Shown: positions 17,335-26,559 of the stretch, one piece after another
Position numbering within the stretch: position 1 is the stretch's first letter
Layout of the letters: every line of letters starts with the position of its first letter
Source: JBHFEI01 sp041928815
GTDB lineage: Bacteria; Pseudomonadota; Alphaproteobacteria; Rhizobiales; Rhizobiaceae
Reading direction: 5' to 3'
Assembly: GCF_041928815.1 (NCBI RefSeq)
Contig: NZ_JBHFEI010000004.1
Location: forward strand, 1 to 64,000
DNA length: 64,000 nt
The notes under the pieces: generated by a model
Databases searched by the model: none
What the model saw: only the letters and a program-made list of their open reading frames with translations
Told to the model about the DNA's origin: nothing
Program-made: the position numbers and the translations under genes

Positions 17335-19281
17335 TCAGCCGGCGGCGCCGATCGTCACTCGATCCTGTCGGCCGAGTGCGGCGAACACCGTCCCGACGAT
17401 GCCGGCCCGCGTCAGCCCGGCGCGGGCATACATCGCCTCCGGCTTGCCCTGTTCCATCCAGACGTCCGGCAGCACCAGCGGCCGGACCTTCAGTCCCTGG
17501 TCGAGAAGGCCCTGATGGGCGAGGAAGTGCAGGACATGGCTGGCGAAGCCGCCGATCGCGCCCTCCTCGATCGTCACCAGCACATCGTGTTCGCGGGCAA
17601 GGCGGCGGATGAGATCGGCGTCGAGCGGCTTGGCGAAGCGGGCGTCCGCCACGGTGGTGGAAAGGCCGGCGGCATCGAGTTCTTCCGCCGCGAGCAGGCA
17701 GTCGGCGAGCCGGGTGCCGAAGGACAGCAGCGCCACCGTCGTGCCCTGGCGCAGAACGCGGCCCTTGCCGATGGAAAGGATTTCGCCGCGTTCCGGCATC
17801 TCGACGCCGATGCCCTCGCCGCGCGGATAGCGGAACGAGATCGGCCCGTCGTCATAGGCGGCCGCGGTGCGCACCATGTGCTTCAGCTCCGCCTCGTCCG
17901 CCGCCGCCATGACGACGAAGCCCGGAAGGCTCGCGAGGTAGGTTGTGTCGAAGGACCCGGCATGGGTCGGCCCGTCGGCGCCGACCAGGCCGGCGCGGTC
18001 GATCGGGAAACGTACGGCCAAGCCCTGGATCGCGACGTCGTGCACCACCTGGTCGTAGGCGCGCTGCAGGAAGGTCGAATAGAGCGCGGCGAACGGCTTG
18101 TAGCCCTCGGCGGCGAGCCCGGCGGCGAAGGTGACGGCATGCTGCTCGGCGATGCCGACGTCGAAGGTGCGGGCGGGATAGGCTTTGAGGAACTGGTCGA
18201 GCCCGGTGCCGGACGGCATGGCGGCGGTGATCGCCACGATCTTCTCGTCCGCCGCTGCCTCCTGCACCAGCGACTCGGCGAAGACGCTCGTATAGGCCGG
18301 CGCGTTCGGCTTCGCCTTCGCCTGCGCGCCGGTGATCACGTCGAAGGTGTTGACGCCGTGATACTTGTCGGCTGCGGCCTCCGCCGGCGCATAGCCCTTG
18401 CCCTTCTGCGTCACGACATGGATCAGCACCGGCCCGCGGGCATTGTCGCGGACATTGCGCAGCACCGGCAGCAGATGGTCGAAGGAATGGCCGTCGATCG
18501 GGCCGATATGGGAGAAGCCCATCTCCTCGAACAGCGTGCCGCCGGTCACGTAACCCCGCGCGTGCTCGACGGCGCGGGTGATCGCCCGGTCGACCGTCTT
18601 GCCGAGATAGGCGGTCAGCTTCTTGCCGAATTCGCGGAAGCCCATATAGGCGCGGCCCGAGGCCAGCCGGGCGAGATAGGCGCTCATCGCCCCGGTCGGC
18701 GGCGCGATCGACATGTCGTTGTCGTTGAGGATGACGATGAGGCGCGCGTCGAGCGCGCCGGCATTGTTCAGCGCCTCATAGGCCATGCCGGCCGACAGCG
18801 CTCCGTCGCCGATGACGGCGATGACGTTGCGCGGCGTGCCGGAAAGATCGGCCGCGACCGCCATGCCGAGGCCGGCGGAGATCGATGTCGAGGAATGGGC
18901 GGCGCCGAACGGGTCGTATTCGCTCTCGGCCCGCCGCGTGAAGCCGGAAAGGCCGTTTTCCTGGCGCAGGGTGCGGATGCGGTCGCGCCGGCCGGTGAGG
19001 ATCTTATGCGGATAGCACTGGTGGCCGACGTCGAAGATCAGCCGGTCGTGCGGCGTGTCGAACACCTTGTGGATGGCGATCGTCAGCTCGACGACGCCGA
19101 GCCCGGCGCCGAGATGGCCGCCGGTGCGCGAGACGGCGTCGACCATCTCGGCGCGCAACTCGCTCGCAAGCTGCGGCAGGTCGCGGTCCTCGACCGCCTT
19201 CAGGTCGGCGGGAAACGCGACCCTGTCGAGCAGGGGGGTTGCCGGTCTCGGCGGGGCTGGTTTCGGCTGGGATGGGCTCAC
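17335..19281 (-). CDS. dxs: 1-deoxy-D-xylulose-5-phosphate synthase
   Basis: Thiamine-diphosphate enzyme that condenses pyruvate and glyceraldehyde-3-phosphate. This is the entry step of the MEP isoprenoid pathway and also supplies thiamine and pyridoxal synthesis. Motifs visible are GGHLGAGLGVVELT, the ThDP site GDGALSAGMAYEALNN, and DVGIAEQHAVTFAAG, which carries the catalytic Glu. Length 648 aa is typical. The frame opens with GTG at 19308. I prefer GTG 19281, which has AAGAGG upstream and gives a usual N-terminus. ispH of the same pathway is elsewhere in this window (45 kb). Confidence 0.95.
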   Translation of the reverse strand: MSPSQPKPAPPRPATPLLDRVAFPADLKAVEDRDLPQLASELRAEMVDAVSRTGGHLGAGLGVVELTIAIHKVFDTPHDRLIFDVGHQCYPHKILTGRRDRIRTLRQENGLSGFTRRAESEYDPFGAAHSSTSISAGLGMAVAADLSGTPRNVIAVIGDGALSAGMAYEALNNAGALDARLIVILNDNDMSIAPPTGAMSAYLARLASGRAYMGFREFGKKLTAYLGKTVDRAITRAVEHARGYVTGGTLFEEMGFSHIGPIDGHSFDHLLPVLRNVRDNARGPVLIHVVTQKGKGYAPAEAAADKYHGVNTFDVITGAQAKAKPNAPAYTSVFAESLVQEAAADEKIVAITAAMPSGTGLDQFLKAYPARTFDVGIAEQHAVTFAAGLAAEGYKPFAALYSTFLQRAYDQVVHDVAIQGLAVRFPIDRAGLVGADGPTHAGSFDTTYLASLPGFVVMAAADEAELKHMVRTAAAYDDGPISFRYPRGEGIGVEMPERGEILSIGKGRVLRQGTTVALLSFGTRLADCLLAAEELDAAGLSTTVADARFAKPLDADLIRRLAREHDVLVTIEEGAIGGFASHVLHFLAHQGLLDQGLKVRPLVLPDVWMEQGKPEAMYARAGLTRAGIVGTVFAALGRQDRVTIGAAG

Positions 19282-19389
19282 GATCGTCTTGCCTCTTGCC
19301 CGGCGCACCGTTCGAGGGGCCGGGGCGCATGTCTGCCGGTCCGCCGGATGGGGCGGCGGCGCGCTTCGTTCAGACTGTTTTAACGCAAG

Positions 19390-20313
19390 TCAGCGCGCCG
19401 GCAAGGGGATAAACTCCTCCTCGTCGCCGGGCACGATGTCGAAACGGCCGGTGCGCCATTCCTCCTTCGCCTGCTCGATGCGCTCCTTCGAGGAGGAGAC
19501 GAAGTTCCACCAGACATGGCGCGGCGAGGTCAGCGCCGCGCCGCCGAACAGCATGACGTGACAGCCGGCCGCGCCGCCCTCAAGCGTGATCTCGTCGCCG
19601 GGGCGGAAGACGAGGAGCTGGTTCGGCGCGAAACGGTCGCCGGCAATCACGACCTCGCCATCGAGGATATAGAGCGCGCGCTCCTCGCAGGCCGCCGGAA
19701 ACGGCGCCTTGCCGCCGGGCTGAAGCGTCAGGTCGACATAGAGCGTGTCGGAGAAGGTCGAGACCGGCGAGCCGAGCCCAGCATAGCGGCCGATCACGAC
19801 GCGGCCACGCATGTCACTATCGAAAAAGGCCGGCAGCGCCTCCTTCTCGGTGTGGGCGAAGACCGGGGCGATCTCCTCCTGCGCATCCGGCAGCGCCAGC
19901 CAGGTCTGCAGGCCGGAAAGCCAGCGGTCGCGGTCGCGCTGGTTTTCCGGCGAGCGCTCGGAATGGACGATGCCGCGCCCGGCCGTCATCAGGTTGAGGT
20001 CGCCCGGCCGGATGACCATTTCGGTGCCAAGGCTGTCGCGATGCTTGATCTCGCCGTCGAAGAGGTAGGTGACGGTCGAAAGCCCGATATGGGGATGGGG
20101 TCGCACGTCGATGGCCGCGCCCGCCTTCAGCAGCGCCGGTCCCATCCGGTCGAAGAAGATGAAGGGGCCGACGAGGCGGCGCCTGACCGTCGGAAGCGCG
20201 CGGCGCACCTCGAAGCCGCCGATATCGCTGGTACGGGGAATGATCAGATGCTCGATCGCGTCGCAGGCCGGCGCATCGCCGGCAATCGGGTCGTTTCCGG
20301 GGAAAAAGGACAT
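19390..20313 (-). CDS. Pirin family protein
   Basis: Bicupin protein of 307 residues. The N-terminal cupin has the metal-binding His cluster in RPHPHIGLSTVTYLF with H in EIKHRDSLG and E/H in GIVHSERSP. The C-terminal pirin domain is HVMLFGGAAL...HVWWNFVSSS. Some pirins are quercetinases or redox-responsive co-regulators, and the role here is not determined. ATG 20313 with GAGG 7 bases upstream is chosen over a TTG two codons earlier. It stands alone between dxs and xseB on the same strand. Confidence 0.92.
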   Translation of the reverse strand: MSFFPGNDPIAGDAPACDAIEHLIIPRTSDIGGFEVRRALPTVRRRLVGPFIFFDRMGPALLKAGAAIDVRPHPHIGLSTVTYLFDGEIKHRDSLGTEMVIRPGDLNLMTAGRGIVHSERSPENQRDRDRWLSGLQTWLALPDAQEEIAPVFAHTEKEALPAFFDSDMRGRVVIGRYAGLGSPVSTFSDTLYVDLTLQPGGKAPFPAACEERALYILDGEVVIAGDRFAPNQLLVFRPGDEITLEGGAAGCHVMLFGGAALTSPRHVWWNFVSSSKERIEQAKEEWRTGRFDIVPGDEEEFIPLPAR

Positions 20314-20461
20314 GGGCAAACCTCGGTTCTGGAGTTTGCGCCATGCTAGACCGTAGCGCGGGGGATGGATAGGCGCGAGCGGTTGACGGTGCTGCTACCG
20401 GATCCTCCCTTGTCATCCGGTATCCGGTCCTGCGAAGGCAATCCCGCGTCGGCCTCGCGTG

Positions 20462-20713
20462 TCACGCCCCGTCGAGCGGCTCCACGCCCTGCGGCCGCCC
20501 GGCGCGGTCGAGGCGGATCTTTTCCACCCGGTCCTCGGCCGCCTTCAGCAGCGCCTCGCAATGCTTCTTCAGCGCCTCGCCGCGCTCGTATTTCTCGATC
20601 GACTGGTCGAGCGCGACATCGCCGCGTTCGAGCGCCGAGACGATGGTCTCGAGTTCCTCCACGGCCTTTTCGAAGGTGAGGGCGGCGATGTCGGAATGGG
20701 GATCTTTTGCCAT
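20462..20713 (-). CDS. xseB: Exodeoxyribonuclease VII small subunit
   Basis: An 83-residue mostly helical protein with the XseB core FEKAVEELETIVSALERGDVALDQSI. It pairs with XseA (not in window) to form exonuclease VII, which degrades single-stranded DNA in repair. Its start lies 2 bases after the stop of the HDAC-like gene, so the two form an operon. Such pairing, often with dxs nearby, is common in Rhizobiaceae. Confidence 0.93.
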   Translation of the reverse strand: MAKDPHSDIAALTFEKAVEELETIVSALERGDVALDQSIEKYERGEALKKHCEALLKAAEDRVEKIRLDRAGRPQGVEPLDGA

Positions 20714-20715
20714 GG

Positions 20716-21642
20716 TCAGCCTTTCATCAGGCGCAGGATGTGGATCGCGGCCGATTCGGCGAGCCCCTGCAGGTCGTAGCCGCCTTCCAGCAGGCTGACG
20801 ATGCGGTTGTGCCCGGCGTTGCCCGCCATGTCGAGAAGCCGGCCCGTCGCCCAGTCGAAGTCGTCTGCGACGAGATTGATCTGCGCCAGCGGATCGCGGT
20901 GATGGGCGTCGAAGCCGGCGGAGATGACGATCAGGTCGGGCCGGAAGCGGTCGAGCGCCGGGAGGACCCGGTCCCTGAACGCCTCGCGGAAATGGTCGCT
21001 GCCGGTAAACGGCGAAAGCGGCGCGTTGACGATGTTGCCGGCGCCGGTCTCGTCCTTGGCGCCGGTGCCGGGATAGAGCGGCATCTGGTGCGTCGAGCAG
21101 AAGAGCACCGAGGGATCGTCAAAGAAAATGTCCTGCGTGCCGTTGCCGTGATGCACGTCCCAGTCGACGATGGCGATGCGCTCGGCGCCGTGGGCGGCCT
21201 GCGCGTGGCGCGCGGCGATCGCGGCGGTGTTGAAGAAGCAGAAGCCCATCGCCTTCGTCTTCTCGGCGTGGTGGCCGGGCGGGCGGGCGGCGACGAAGGC
21301 GTTGTCGGCCTTGCCGGAGAACACCGCGTCGACGGCGGCGGTGGCGCCGCCGATCGCCGTCAGCGCCGCCTGCAGGCTCGCCGGGCTCGCATGGGTGTCC
21401 GCCTCGAAACTGTTGATGCCCTCCTCGGGGATCACCGACATCACCATGCGCAGATGGTCCTCGGGATGGGCGAGAAGCACCAGGTCCTCGTTGCCTTTTT
21501 CCGCCTGCTCGCGCACCAGCCGGCGGAAATTCTCGTGTTCCAGCGCGAGGTTCAGCGCCTTCAGCCGGTCCGGGCGTTCCGGATGGCCCTCGGGCACCTG
21601 ATGGTCGAGGAAGACGCTGTTTTCGTAGAGGATGGTGGTCAT
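20716..21642 (-). CDS. Histone deacetylase family protein (class II-like amidohydrolase)
   Basis: Zinc-dependent deacetylase of the arginase/HDAC fold, 308 residues. The active-site motifs are RPPGHHAEK, DWDVHHGNGTQ (metal Asp/His) and ISAGFDAH. Bacterial members act on acetylpolyamines, acetoin or small amides rather than histones, and the substrate here is unknown. It leads a two-gene unit with xseB. It opens with ATG at 21642 (MTTILYENSVFLDH). Confidence 0.93.
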   Translation of the reverse strand: MTTILYENSVFLDHQVPEGHPERPDRLKALNLALEHENFRRLVREQAEKGNEDLVLLAHPEDHLRMVMSVIPEEGINSFEADTHASPASLQAALTAIGGATAAVDAVFSGKADNAFVAARPPGHHAEKTKAMGFCFFNTAAIAARHAQAAHGAERIAIVDWDVHHGNGTQDIFFDDPSVLFCSTHQMPLYPGTGAKDETGAGNIVNAPLSPFTGSDHFREAFRDRVLPALDRFRPDLIVISAGFDAHHRDPLAQINLVADDFDWATGRLLDMAGNAGHNRIVSLLEGGYDLQGLAESAAIHILRLMKG

Positions 21643-21754
21643 GGGCGGGAACCTAGGGCCTCGGCCCGCGAAGGTCTAGCATCCGGCGGCCGCAAATCGC
21701 CGCTTTTCAACATCCGGCGCCCGCGCAAGGACGCCGGACATGCAAGGACCGCGC

Positions 21755-22318
21755 TCAGGCGCGCTGGTGCAGCAGCGGATAGCCGGCAAGCACCGCGCGT
21801 GCCGCGAGCGTTGCAACGGCCGCCTTGACGAGGTCGCCGGGAATGAAGGCGAGGTTGCCGATGAGTGCCGCGCCGAGCGGCGTGCCGGTGACGGCCGAGA
21901 GCCACGGGATGCCGAGCAGGTAGACGACGCCGATGCCGCCGACGATCGCGGCGGTGGCGAAGCCGGCGATCTGGCGCAGCTCGCTCTGGCCTTCGCGCAC
22001 CAGCCGCTCGGCGATCAGGCCGGTGACGAAGGCGCCGAGGATCCAGCCGACGATGTAGCCGCCGGTCGGGCCCTGCAGGATGGCGAGACCGCCGCGCCCG
22101 CCCGAGAGCACCGGAAGGCCGATCACCACGAGAAGCACGAAGAGCGCATAGGCGAGCATCGCGCGGCGCGCGCCGAGAATGCAGCCGGCCAGCATCACGC
22201 CCATCGACTGGGCCGTGATCGGCACGGGAATGAAGGCCAGCGTGATCGGCGGCAAGAGGCCGAGCACCACCACGATGGCGGCGAAGAGGGCGGTCAGCAC
22301 GATGTCTCGGGTCGTCAT
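21755..22318 (-). CDS. bioY: Biotin ECF transporter, substrate-binding component BioY
   Basis: Integral membrane S-component that binds biotin. The 187-residue protein has six hydrophobic helices and BioY signatures IPVPITAQSMGVMLAG and GPTGGYIVGWILGAF. Together with BioN and BioM upstream it makes a complete energy-coupling-factor importer. ATG 22318 has AAAGGAC upstream. A frame start at 22336 lacks a ribosome site. It is last gene of the bioMNY unit; about 70 bases separate it from bioN. Confidence 0.94.
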   Translation of the reverse strand: MTTRDIVLTALFAAIVVVLGLLPPITLAFIPVPITAQSMGVMLAGCILGARRAMLAYALFVLLVVIGLPVLSGGRGGLAILQGPTGGYIVGWILGAFVTGLIAERLVREGQSELRQIAGFATAAIVGGIGVVYLLGIPWLSAVTGTPLGAALIGNLAFIPGDLVKAAVATLAARAVLAGYPLLHQRA

Positions 22319-22387
22319 ATCCAGTCCTTTGTCCATGAGGAAAGTCCGATGTATCCCGCGATGTCGCAGATGGGAAGCCCCGCGTCG

Positions 22388-23002
22388 CTATTCTCCCACC
22401 CGCCGGCGCAGGCCGCGCGCGTCGATCGCCATGGCGATCGTGTCGGCATCCTTCAGCGTCAGGATGATCAGCGGTCCGATCAGCGACAGCGGCTTCAGCG
22501 CCAGGCCGCGGGCGCGATGGGCTTCCTTCAGGCTTTCGTAGCGGTCGAAGATCTCCGGCACGAAGCGCATGACCAGACCGAAGGCGAGCCCGACATCGGC
22601 CGCGCGCACGAGGCCGAGCCGCTCGAAGGGCGCGAGGGAGCGGGTGATCGCGGCGATGAAGGCGCCGGTCTCGGTCGTCGCCGTGATCGCGCCGGCGAGA
22701 AGGACGAGCGCCGTCAAGCGGAGCACGGTCTCGGCGGCCTCGCGGGGAGAATTGAGCCAGGCCGTCGCCACCGCCAGCACGAGGATGGTGAGGAGCACCG
22801 GCACCAGCCGGCGAAGCCCGTCGCGGAAGGACAGCCCCGTCGTCGCATAGGCGGCAAGCGCGACCAGGAAGGCCGGGCCGAGGATCAGGAACGAGCGGCT
22901 GGCGAAAAGGACCAGGCCGCAAAGCAGGAGGCCGAGCAGCTTCGGTGTGACGCCCAGCCGGTGCAGGGCCGTGTCGCCCTCGACGTTGAGCCCGTTCAGC
23001 AT
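22388..23002 (-). CDS. bioN: Biotin ECF transporter, transmembrane component BioN (EcfT/CbiQ family)
   Basis: A 204-residue membrane protein that couples the ATPase to BioY. Several hydrophobic helices are followed by the two coupling-helix A-R-G motifs, HRARGLAL and IDARGLRR near the C-terminus, diagnostic of EcfT. It overlaps the end of bioM by 7 bases, so it is translated with it. Sequence MLNGLNVEGDTALHRLGV opens the protein. Confidence 0.92.
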   Translation of the reverse strand: MLNGLNVEGDTALHRLGVTPKLLGLLLCGLVLFASRSFLILGPAFLVALAAYATTGLSFRDGLRRLVPVLLTILVLAVATAWLNSPREAAETVLRLTALVLLAGAITATTETGAFIAAITRSLAPFERLGLVRAADVGLAFGLVMRFVPEIFDRYESLKEAHRARGLALKPLSLIGPLIILTLKDADTIAMAIDARGLRRRVGE

Positions 23003-23676
23003 GCGGCGAGCGCCCGGTAGCGCGCAATCACCGGCGCCGGCGCGCCGTCGGCGACGAGCCGACCGTCGTCGAAGAGCAGCACGCGGTCGAAGCCGTCGAG
23101 GAGCGCGAGGTCGTGGCTCACCACGATCGCCTGCTGGTCGAGGCCGGCGATCGCCGCCTCGACGCGGTGCCGGTTCTTAAGGTCGAGCTGATTGGTCGGC
23201 TCGTCGAGGATCAGCACGTCGGGCCCGGTGACGACGACGCTGGCGATGGCGACGAGCTGCGTCTCGCCGCCCGAGAGTTCATGCACGCGCCGGCGGGCGA
23301 GGGCGGCGATGCCGAACCGGTCGAGCACCGCCTCGCTCCGCCGGGCGATCTCGTCCTTGGCGAGGCCGTGGTTCGAGAGGCCGAAGGCGATGTCCTCGGC
23401 GACGATCGGCATGATGATCTGGTGCTGCGGGTTCTGGAAGATGAAGCCGACGCGGGAAAGAACCGCCGCCGTATCCGCCCGCGTGTCGAGCCCACCGACG
23501 GTGACGGCGCCGGAGGTCGGCTTGACGAGGCCGTTGACGAGGCGGGCGAAGGTGGTCTTGCCGGAGCCGTTCAGGCCGATCACGCCGATGCGGCGTTCGG
23601 AAAGGACGAGCGTCAGCGGCTGCAGCGCGACGCGCCCGCCATAGACGACCGATGCCTCTTCGAAACGAATGTCCAA
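22996..23676 (-). CDS. bioM: Biotin ECF transporter, ATPase component BioM
   Basis: ABC ATPase of 226 residues with Walker A GLNGSGKTT, Q-loop FQNPQHQI, signature ELSGGETQL, Walker B VLILDEPT and switch VVSHDL. One ATPase gene suggests a homodimeric motor, as in characterised BioMNY. It is first in the operon and divergent from the YcaQ-like gene, about 100 bases away. No bio biosynthesis genes are in this window. The system implies biotin salvage. Confidence 0.93.
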   Translation of the reverse strand: MDIRFEEASVVYGGRVALQPLTLVLSERRIGVIGLNGSGKTTFARLVNGLVKPTSGAVTVGGLDTRADTAAVLSRVGFIFQNPQHQIIMPIVAEDIAFGLSNHGLAKDEIARRSEAVLDRFGIAALARRRVHELSGGETQLVAIASVVVTGPDVLILDEPTNQLDLKNRHRVEAAIAGLDQQAIVVSHDLALLDGFDRVLLFDDGRLVADGAPAPVIARYRALAAC

Positions 23677-23779
23677 ATGTCCCGCGCGCCCCTTTTGGTC
23701 CCGGTCGCTCTATAATCGGCTTTGCCGGGAAGGGAAATGCCTCTGGATGCGGCCGGGCCGGCCAGCCTATCATGGCGCC

Positions 23780-24970
23780 ATGCCGATTCTCCTTTCGAAC
23801 GCCGACGCGCGGCGCCTCTTCCTCGCCCGCCAGGGGCTTTCCGCGCCGCCGAACCGCGCGCTCGGCAAGGCGGGCCTGCTCGATCTCATAGAGGCGATCG
23901 GCTTCGTCCAGGTCGACAGCATCGCCACCGTCGAGCGCGCCCATCACCACATCCTCTTTTCCCGCAACCAGACCTACCGCCGCGAGCACCTGACGGCGCT
24001 GCTGGAGGAGGACCGGGCGCTCTTCGAGCACTGGACGCACGACGCCTCGATCATCCCGACCGCCTTCTATCGCTACTGGAAGCACCGCTTCCGCCGCGAG
24101 GAGGCGACGATCCTTGAGCGCTGGCGCAGGTGGCGCGAGCCCGGCTTCGAGGCCGCCTTCGACCAGACGCTTGCCGGAATCGTCGAGAACGGCGCGGTGC
24201 TTTCGCGCGACTTCAAGCACGAGGACCACGTCTCGGGCGGCTGGTGGAACTGGCATCCCTCGAAGACGGCGCTCGAATATCTCTGGCGCACCGGCAGGGT
24301 GGCGATCGCGCGGCGCGACAATTTCCAGAAGGTCTACGACCTCACCGAGCGGGTGATCCCGCGCCATCACCACGAAGACGAGGTCGACCACGACGCCTTT
24401 GTCGACTGGTGCTGCTCGGCCGCGCTCGACCGGCTCGGCTTCGCCACCCATGGCGAGCTTGCCGCCTTCTTCGCCCTGATCTCCCCGGAGGAGGCGAAGG
24501 CCTGGGTCGCGGCCAACCGCGACCGGCTGGTGGACCTCCTCGTCGCGCCCGCGGACGGCGCCAGGCCGCGCGCCTCCTTCGCCTGGGCGGGTTTTCCCGA
24601 GACCCTCGGCGCCATACCCGAACCGCCGGACCGGATCCGCACGCTGAGCCCCTTCGATCCGCTGCTGCGCGACCGCAACCGTGCCGAACGGCTGTTCGGA
24701 TTCAATTACCGTATCGAGATCTTCGTGCCGGAGCCGAAGCGGCAATACGGCTACTACGTCTTCCCGCTGCTTGAAGGCGACCGGATGATCGGCCGCATCG
24801 ACATGAAGGCAGAGCGCAAGGCGGGCGTGCTCGCGGTGAAGCGGCTCTGGCTGGAGCCCGGCGTCAGGGCCTCGGCGGGGCGGCTGGCGAAGCTCGATGC
24901 GGAACTGGCGCGTGTGGCGAGGTTCTCGGGGCTCGAACGCGTAAAATATCTCGACGGCTGGCGGAGTTAG
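23780..24970 (+). CDS. ycaQ: YcaQ/AlkX-type DNA glycosylase (HTH_42 family)
   Basis: A 396-residue protein of the HTH_42 (formerly DUF1006) superfamily. E. coli YcaQ (AlkX) unhooks DNA interstrand crosslinks, and Streptomyces AlkZ acts on azinomycin adducts. The catalytic signature is Q-phi-D in YcaQ versus Q-phi-Q in AlkZ. Here it is Q44-V-D46 in GFVQVDSIATVERAHHH, so this is YcaQ-type. Winged-helix repeats fill the rest. ATG 23780 gives MPILLSNADARR; the frame extends upstream without family resemblance. A small reverse-strand gene overlaps its stop by 4 bases. Confidence 0.88.
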   Translation: MPILLSNADARRLFLARQGLSAPPNRALGKAGLLDLIEAIGFVQVDSIATVERAHHHILFSRNQTYRREHLTALLEEDRALFEHWTHDASIIPTAFYRYWKHRFRREEATILERWRRWREPGFEAAFDQTLAGIVENGAVLSRDFKHEDHVSGGWWNWHPSKTALEYLWRTGRVAIARRDNFQKVYDLTERVIPRHHHEDEVDHDAFVDWCCSAALDRLGFATHGELAAFFALISPEEAKAWVAANRDRLVDLLVAPADGARPRASFAWAGFPETLGAIPEPPDRIRTLSPFDPLLRDRNRAERLFGFNYRIEIFVPEPKRQYGYYVFPLLEGDRMIGRIDMKAERKAGVLAVKRLWLEPGVRASAGRLAKLDAELARVARFSGLERVKYLDGWRS

Positions 24971-25263
24971 GCATCGTTTCTATCATCCGCCGGAGCTTTG
25001 TCCGACGGCGGGCGGTCCTTACGGCCAAAAATCTTCCCGTTGAATATGTGCGTGCAGCAGGTGTGGCGCGGCTCCATCTCGGCTGCCCAAAGCGTCGGAT
25101 CAACCATCATAGGAAAGGTGTTGCCATCGACATAGAGACCGCTGAAATCGCTGCTCTCGTCTGTCCTGACGATCGCCTGCCGCTCCCTGCCGCTATGGGT
25201 AACGAGAATGAAGATCCTTTCCGGATCGTCGATGCCGTGCCACCGCTTGGCTATGGACGGCAT
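24967..25263 (-). CDS. Small hypothetical protein of atypical composition
   Basis: A 98-residue soluble protein with a double Cys (HTCCTHIF), Asp-rich regions and a charged tail. No family recognised and no signal peptide. The coding strand is visibly poorer in GC and in G/C-ending codons than neighbours, suggesting recent acquisition or relaxed selection. GGGAGTGGG lies directly before ATG 25263. It converges on the YcaQ gene, overlapping its stop. It could be non-coding, but the protein looks natural rather than like a shadow frame. Confidence 0.5.
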   Translation of the reverse strand: MPSIAKRWHGIDDPERIFILVTHSGRERQAIVRTDESSDFSGLYVDGNTFPMMVDPTLWAAEMEPRHTCCTHIFNGKIFGRKDRPPSDKAPADDRNDA

Positions 25264-25375
25264 CCCACTCCCGACCGACGCGGGAGATCAGCAAGCGGCA
25301 GAGCGGCGTATAGTCCAGCCCGTGGCGATGGTTCGAATGCATCGAGCCGCGCGAAGACCTATTCTGCCCGTTGCC

Positions 25376-26473
25376 TTACCGCTCCCGTCCCGTCTGGCCG
25401 CGATCGCGCAGATAGTGGTCGGCGATGGTGCAGGCGAGCATCGCCTCGCCGATCGGCACGGCGCGGATGCCGACGCAGGGGTCGTGGCGGCCCTTGGTGC
25501 GGATATCGACCTCCTTGCCGTCCGAATCGACCGAGCGGCGCTCGGTCAGGATCGACGAGGTCGGCTTGATGGCGAAGCGGGCGACGACCGGCTGGCCCGT
25601 GGCGATGCCGCCGAGGATGCCGCCGGCATGGTTCGACAGGAAGACCGGGCGGCCGTCGGCACCGATGCGCATCTCGTCGGCATTCTCCTCGCCGGTGATC
25701 TCGGCGGCGGCGAAGCCGTTGCCGATCTCCACGCCCTTGACCGCGTTGATCGACATCAGGTTGGCGGCGATGTCCTGGTCGAGCTTGGCGTAGATCGGCG
25801 CGCCGATCCCTGCCGGCACCCCTTCCGCCACCACCTCGACCACGGCGCCGATCGAGGAGCCGGCCTTGCGGATGCCGTCGAGATACTCTTCCCACACCGG
25901 CACGATTGCCGGATCGGGGGCGAAGAAGGGGTTGCGGTTGACCTCCTCCCAGTCCCAGTTGTCGCGGTTGATCGCGTGCCTGCCGATCTGCACCAGCGCG
26001 CCGCGCACGACGAGGCCGGGCACGACCTTGCGGGCGAGGCCGCCGGCGGCGACCCGCGCCGCCGTCTCGCGCGCCGAGGAACGGCCGCCGCCGCGATAGT
26101 CGCGGATGCCGTATTTCACGTCATAGGTGAAATCGGCATGGCCGGGCCGATAGCTTTTGGCGATCTCGGAATAGTCCTTCGAGCGCTGGTCGGTGTTCTC
26201 GATCATCATCGAGACCGGCGTGCCGGTCGTCACCAGCGTCTCCCCGTCGGCATCGGGCATGACGCCGGAGAGCACGCGCACCAGGTCGTCCTCGCGGCGC
26301 TGGGTGACGAAGCGCGACTGGCCGGGCTTGCGCCGGTCGAGCCAGACCTGCAGTTCGGAAAGGGTGAAGCGGATGCCGGGCGGGCAGCCGTCGACGACGC
26401 AGCCGAGCGCCGGCCCGTGGCTTTCGCCCCAGGTGGTGACGCGGAACAGGTGACCGAAGGTGTTGTGCGACAT
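25376..26473 (-). CDS. aroC: Chorismate synthase
   Basis: Converts 5-enolpyruvylshikimate-3-phosphate to chorismate with reduced FMN, the last common step to aromatic amino acids. The three family signatures are present: GESHGPALGCVVDGCPPG near residue 16, GGGRSSARETAARVAAGG near 128, and RHDPCVGIRAVPIGEAM near the C-terminus. The length of 365 aa is standard. ATG 26473 opens MSHNTFGHLFRV. In rhizobia aroC usually stands close to the histidine phosphatase and fabI genes. Here a GGDEF-EAL gene and a DUF1344 gene lie in between. Confidence 0.97.
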   Translation of the reverse strand: MSHNTFGHLFRVTTWGESHGPALGCVVDGCPPGIRFTLSELQVWLDRRKPGQSRFVTQRREDDLVRVLSGVMPDADGETLVTTGTPVSMMIENTDQRSKDYSEIAKSYRPGHADFTYDVKYGIRDYRGGGRSSARETAARVAAGGLARKVVPGLVVRGALVQIGRHAINRDNWDWEEVNRNPFFAPDPAIVPVWEEYLDGIRKAGSSIGAVVEVVAEGVPAGIGAPIYAKLDQDIAANLMSINAVKGVEIGNGFAAAEITGEENADEMRIGADGRPVFLSNHAGGILGGIATGQPVVARFAIKPTSSILTERRSVDSDGKEVDIRTKGRHDPCVGIRAVPIGEAMLACTIADHYLRDRGQTGRER

Positions 26474-26559
26474 GGATGCGCCCGGAACCGTTGACAGACG
26501 CGCCCGCTCTAGAGCATCGCGGCCGAAACGACAATCGCCTTGTGGCGGCGCGCCGGCGC

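Noticed and set aside
20396..20422. TACCGGAT...ATCCGGTA hairpin downstream of xseB as a terminator
   Set aside because: The stem is only 8 bp with an 11-base loop and no U-run on the minus strand, too weak to call.
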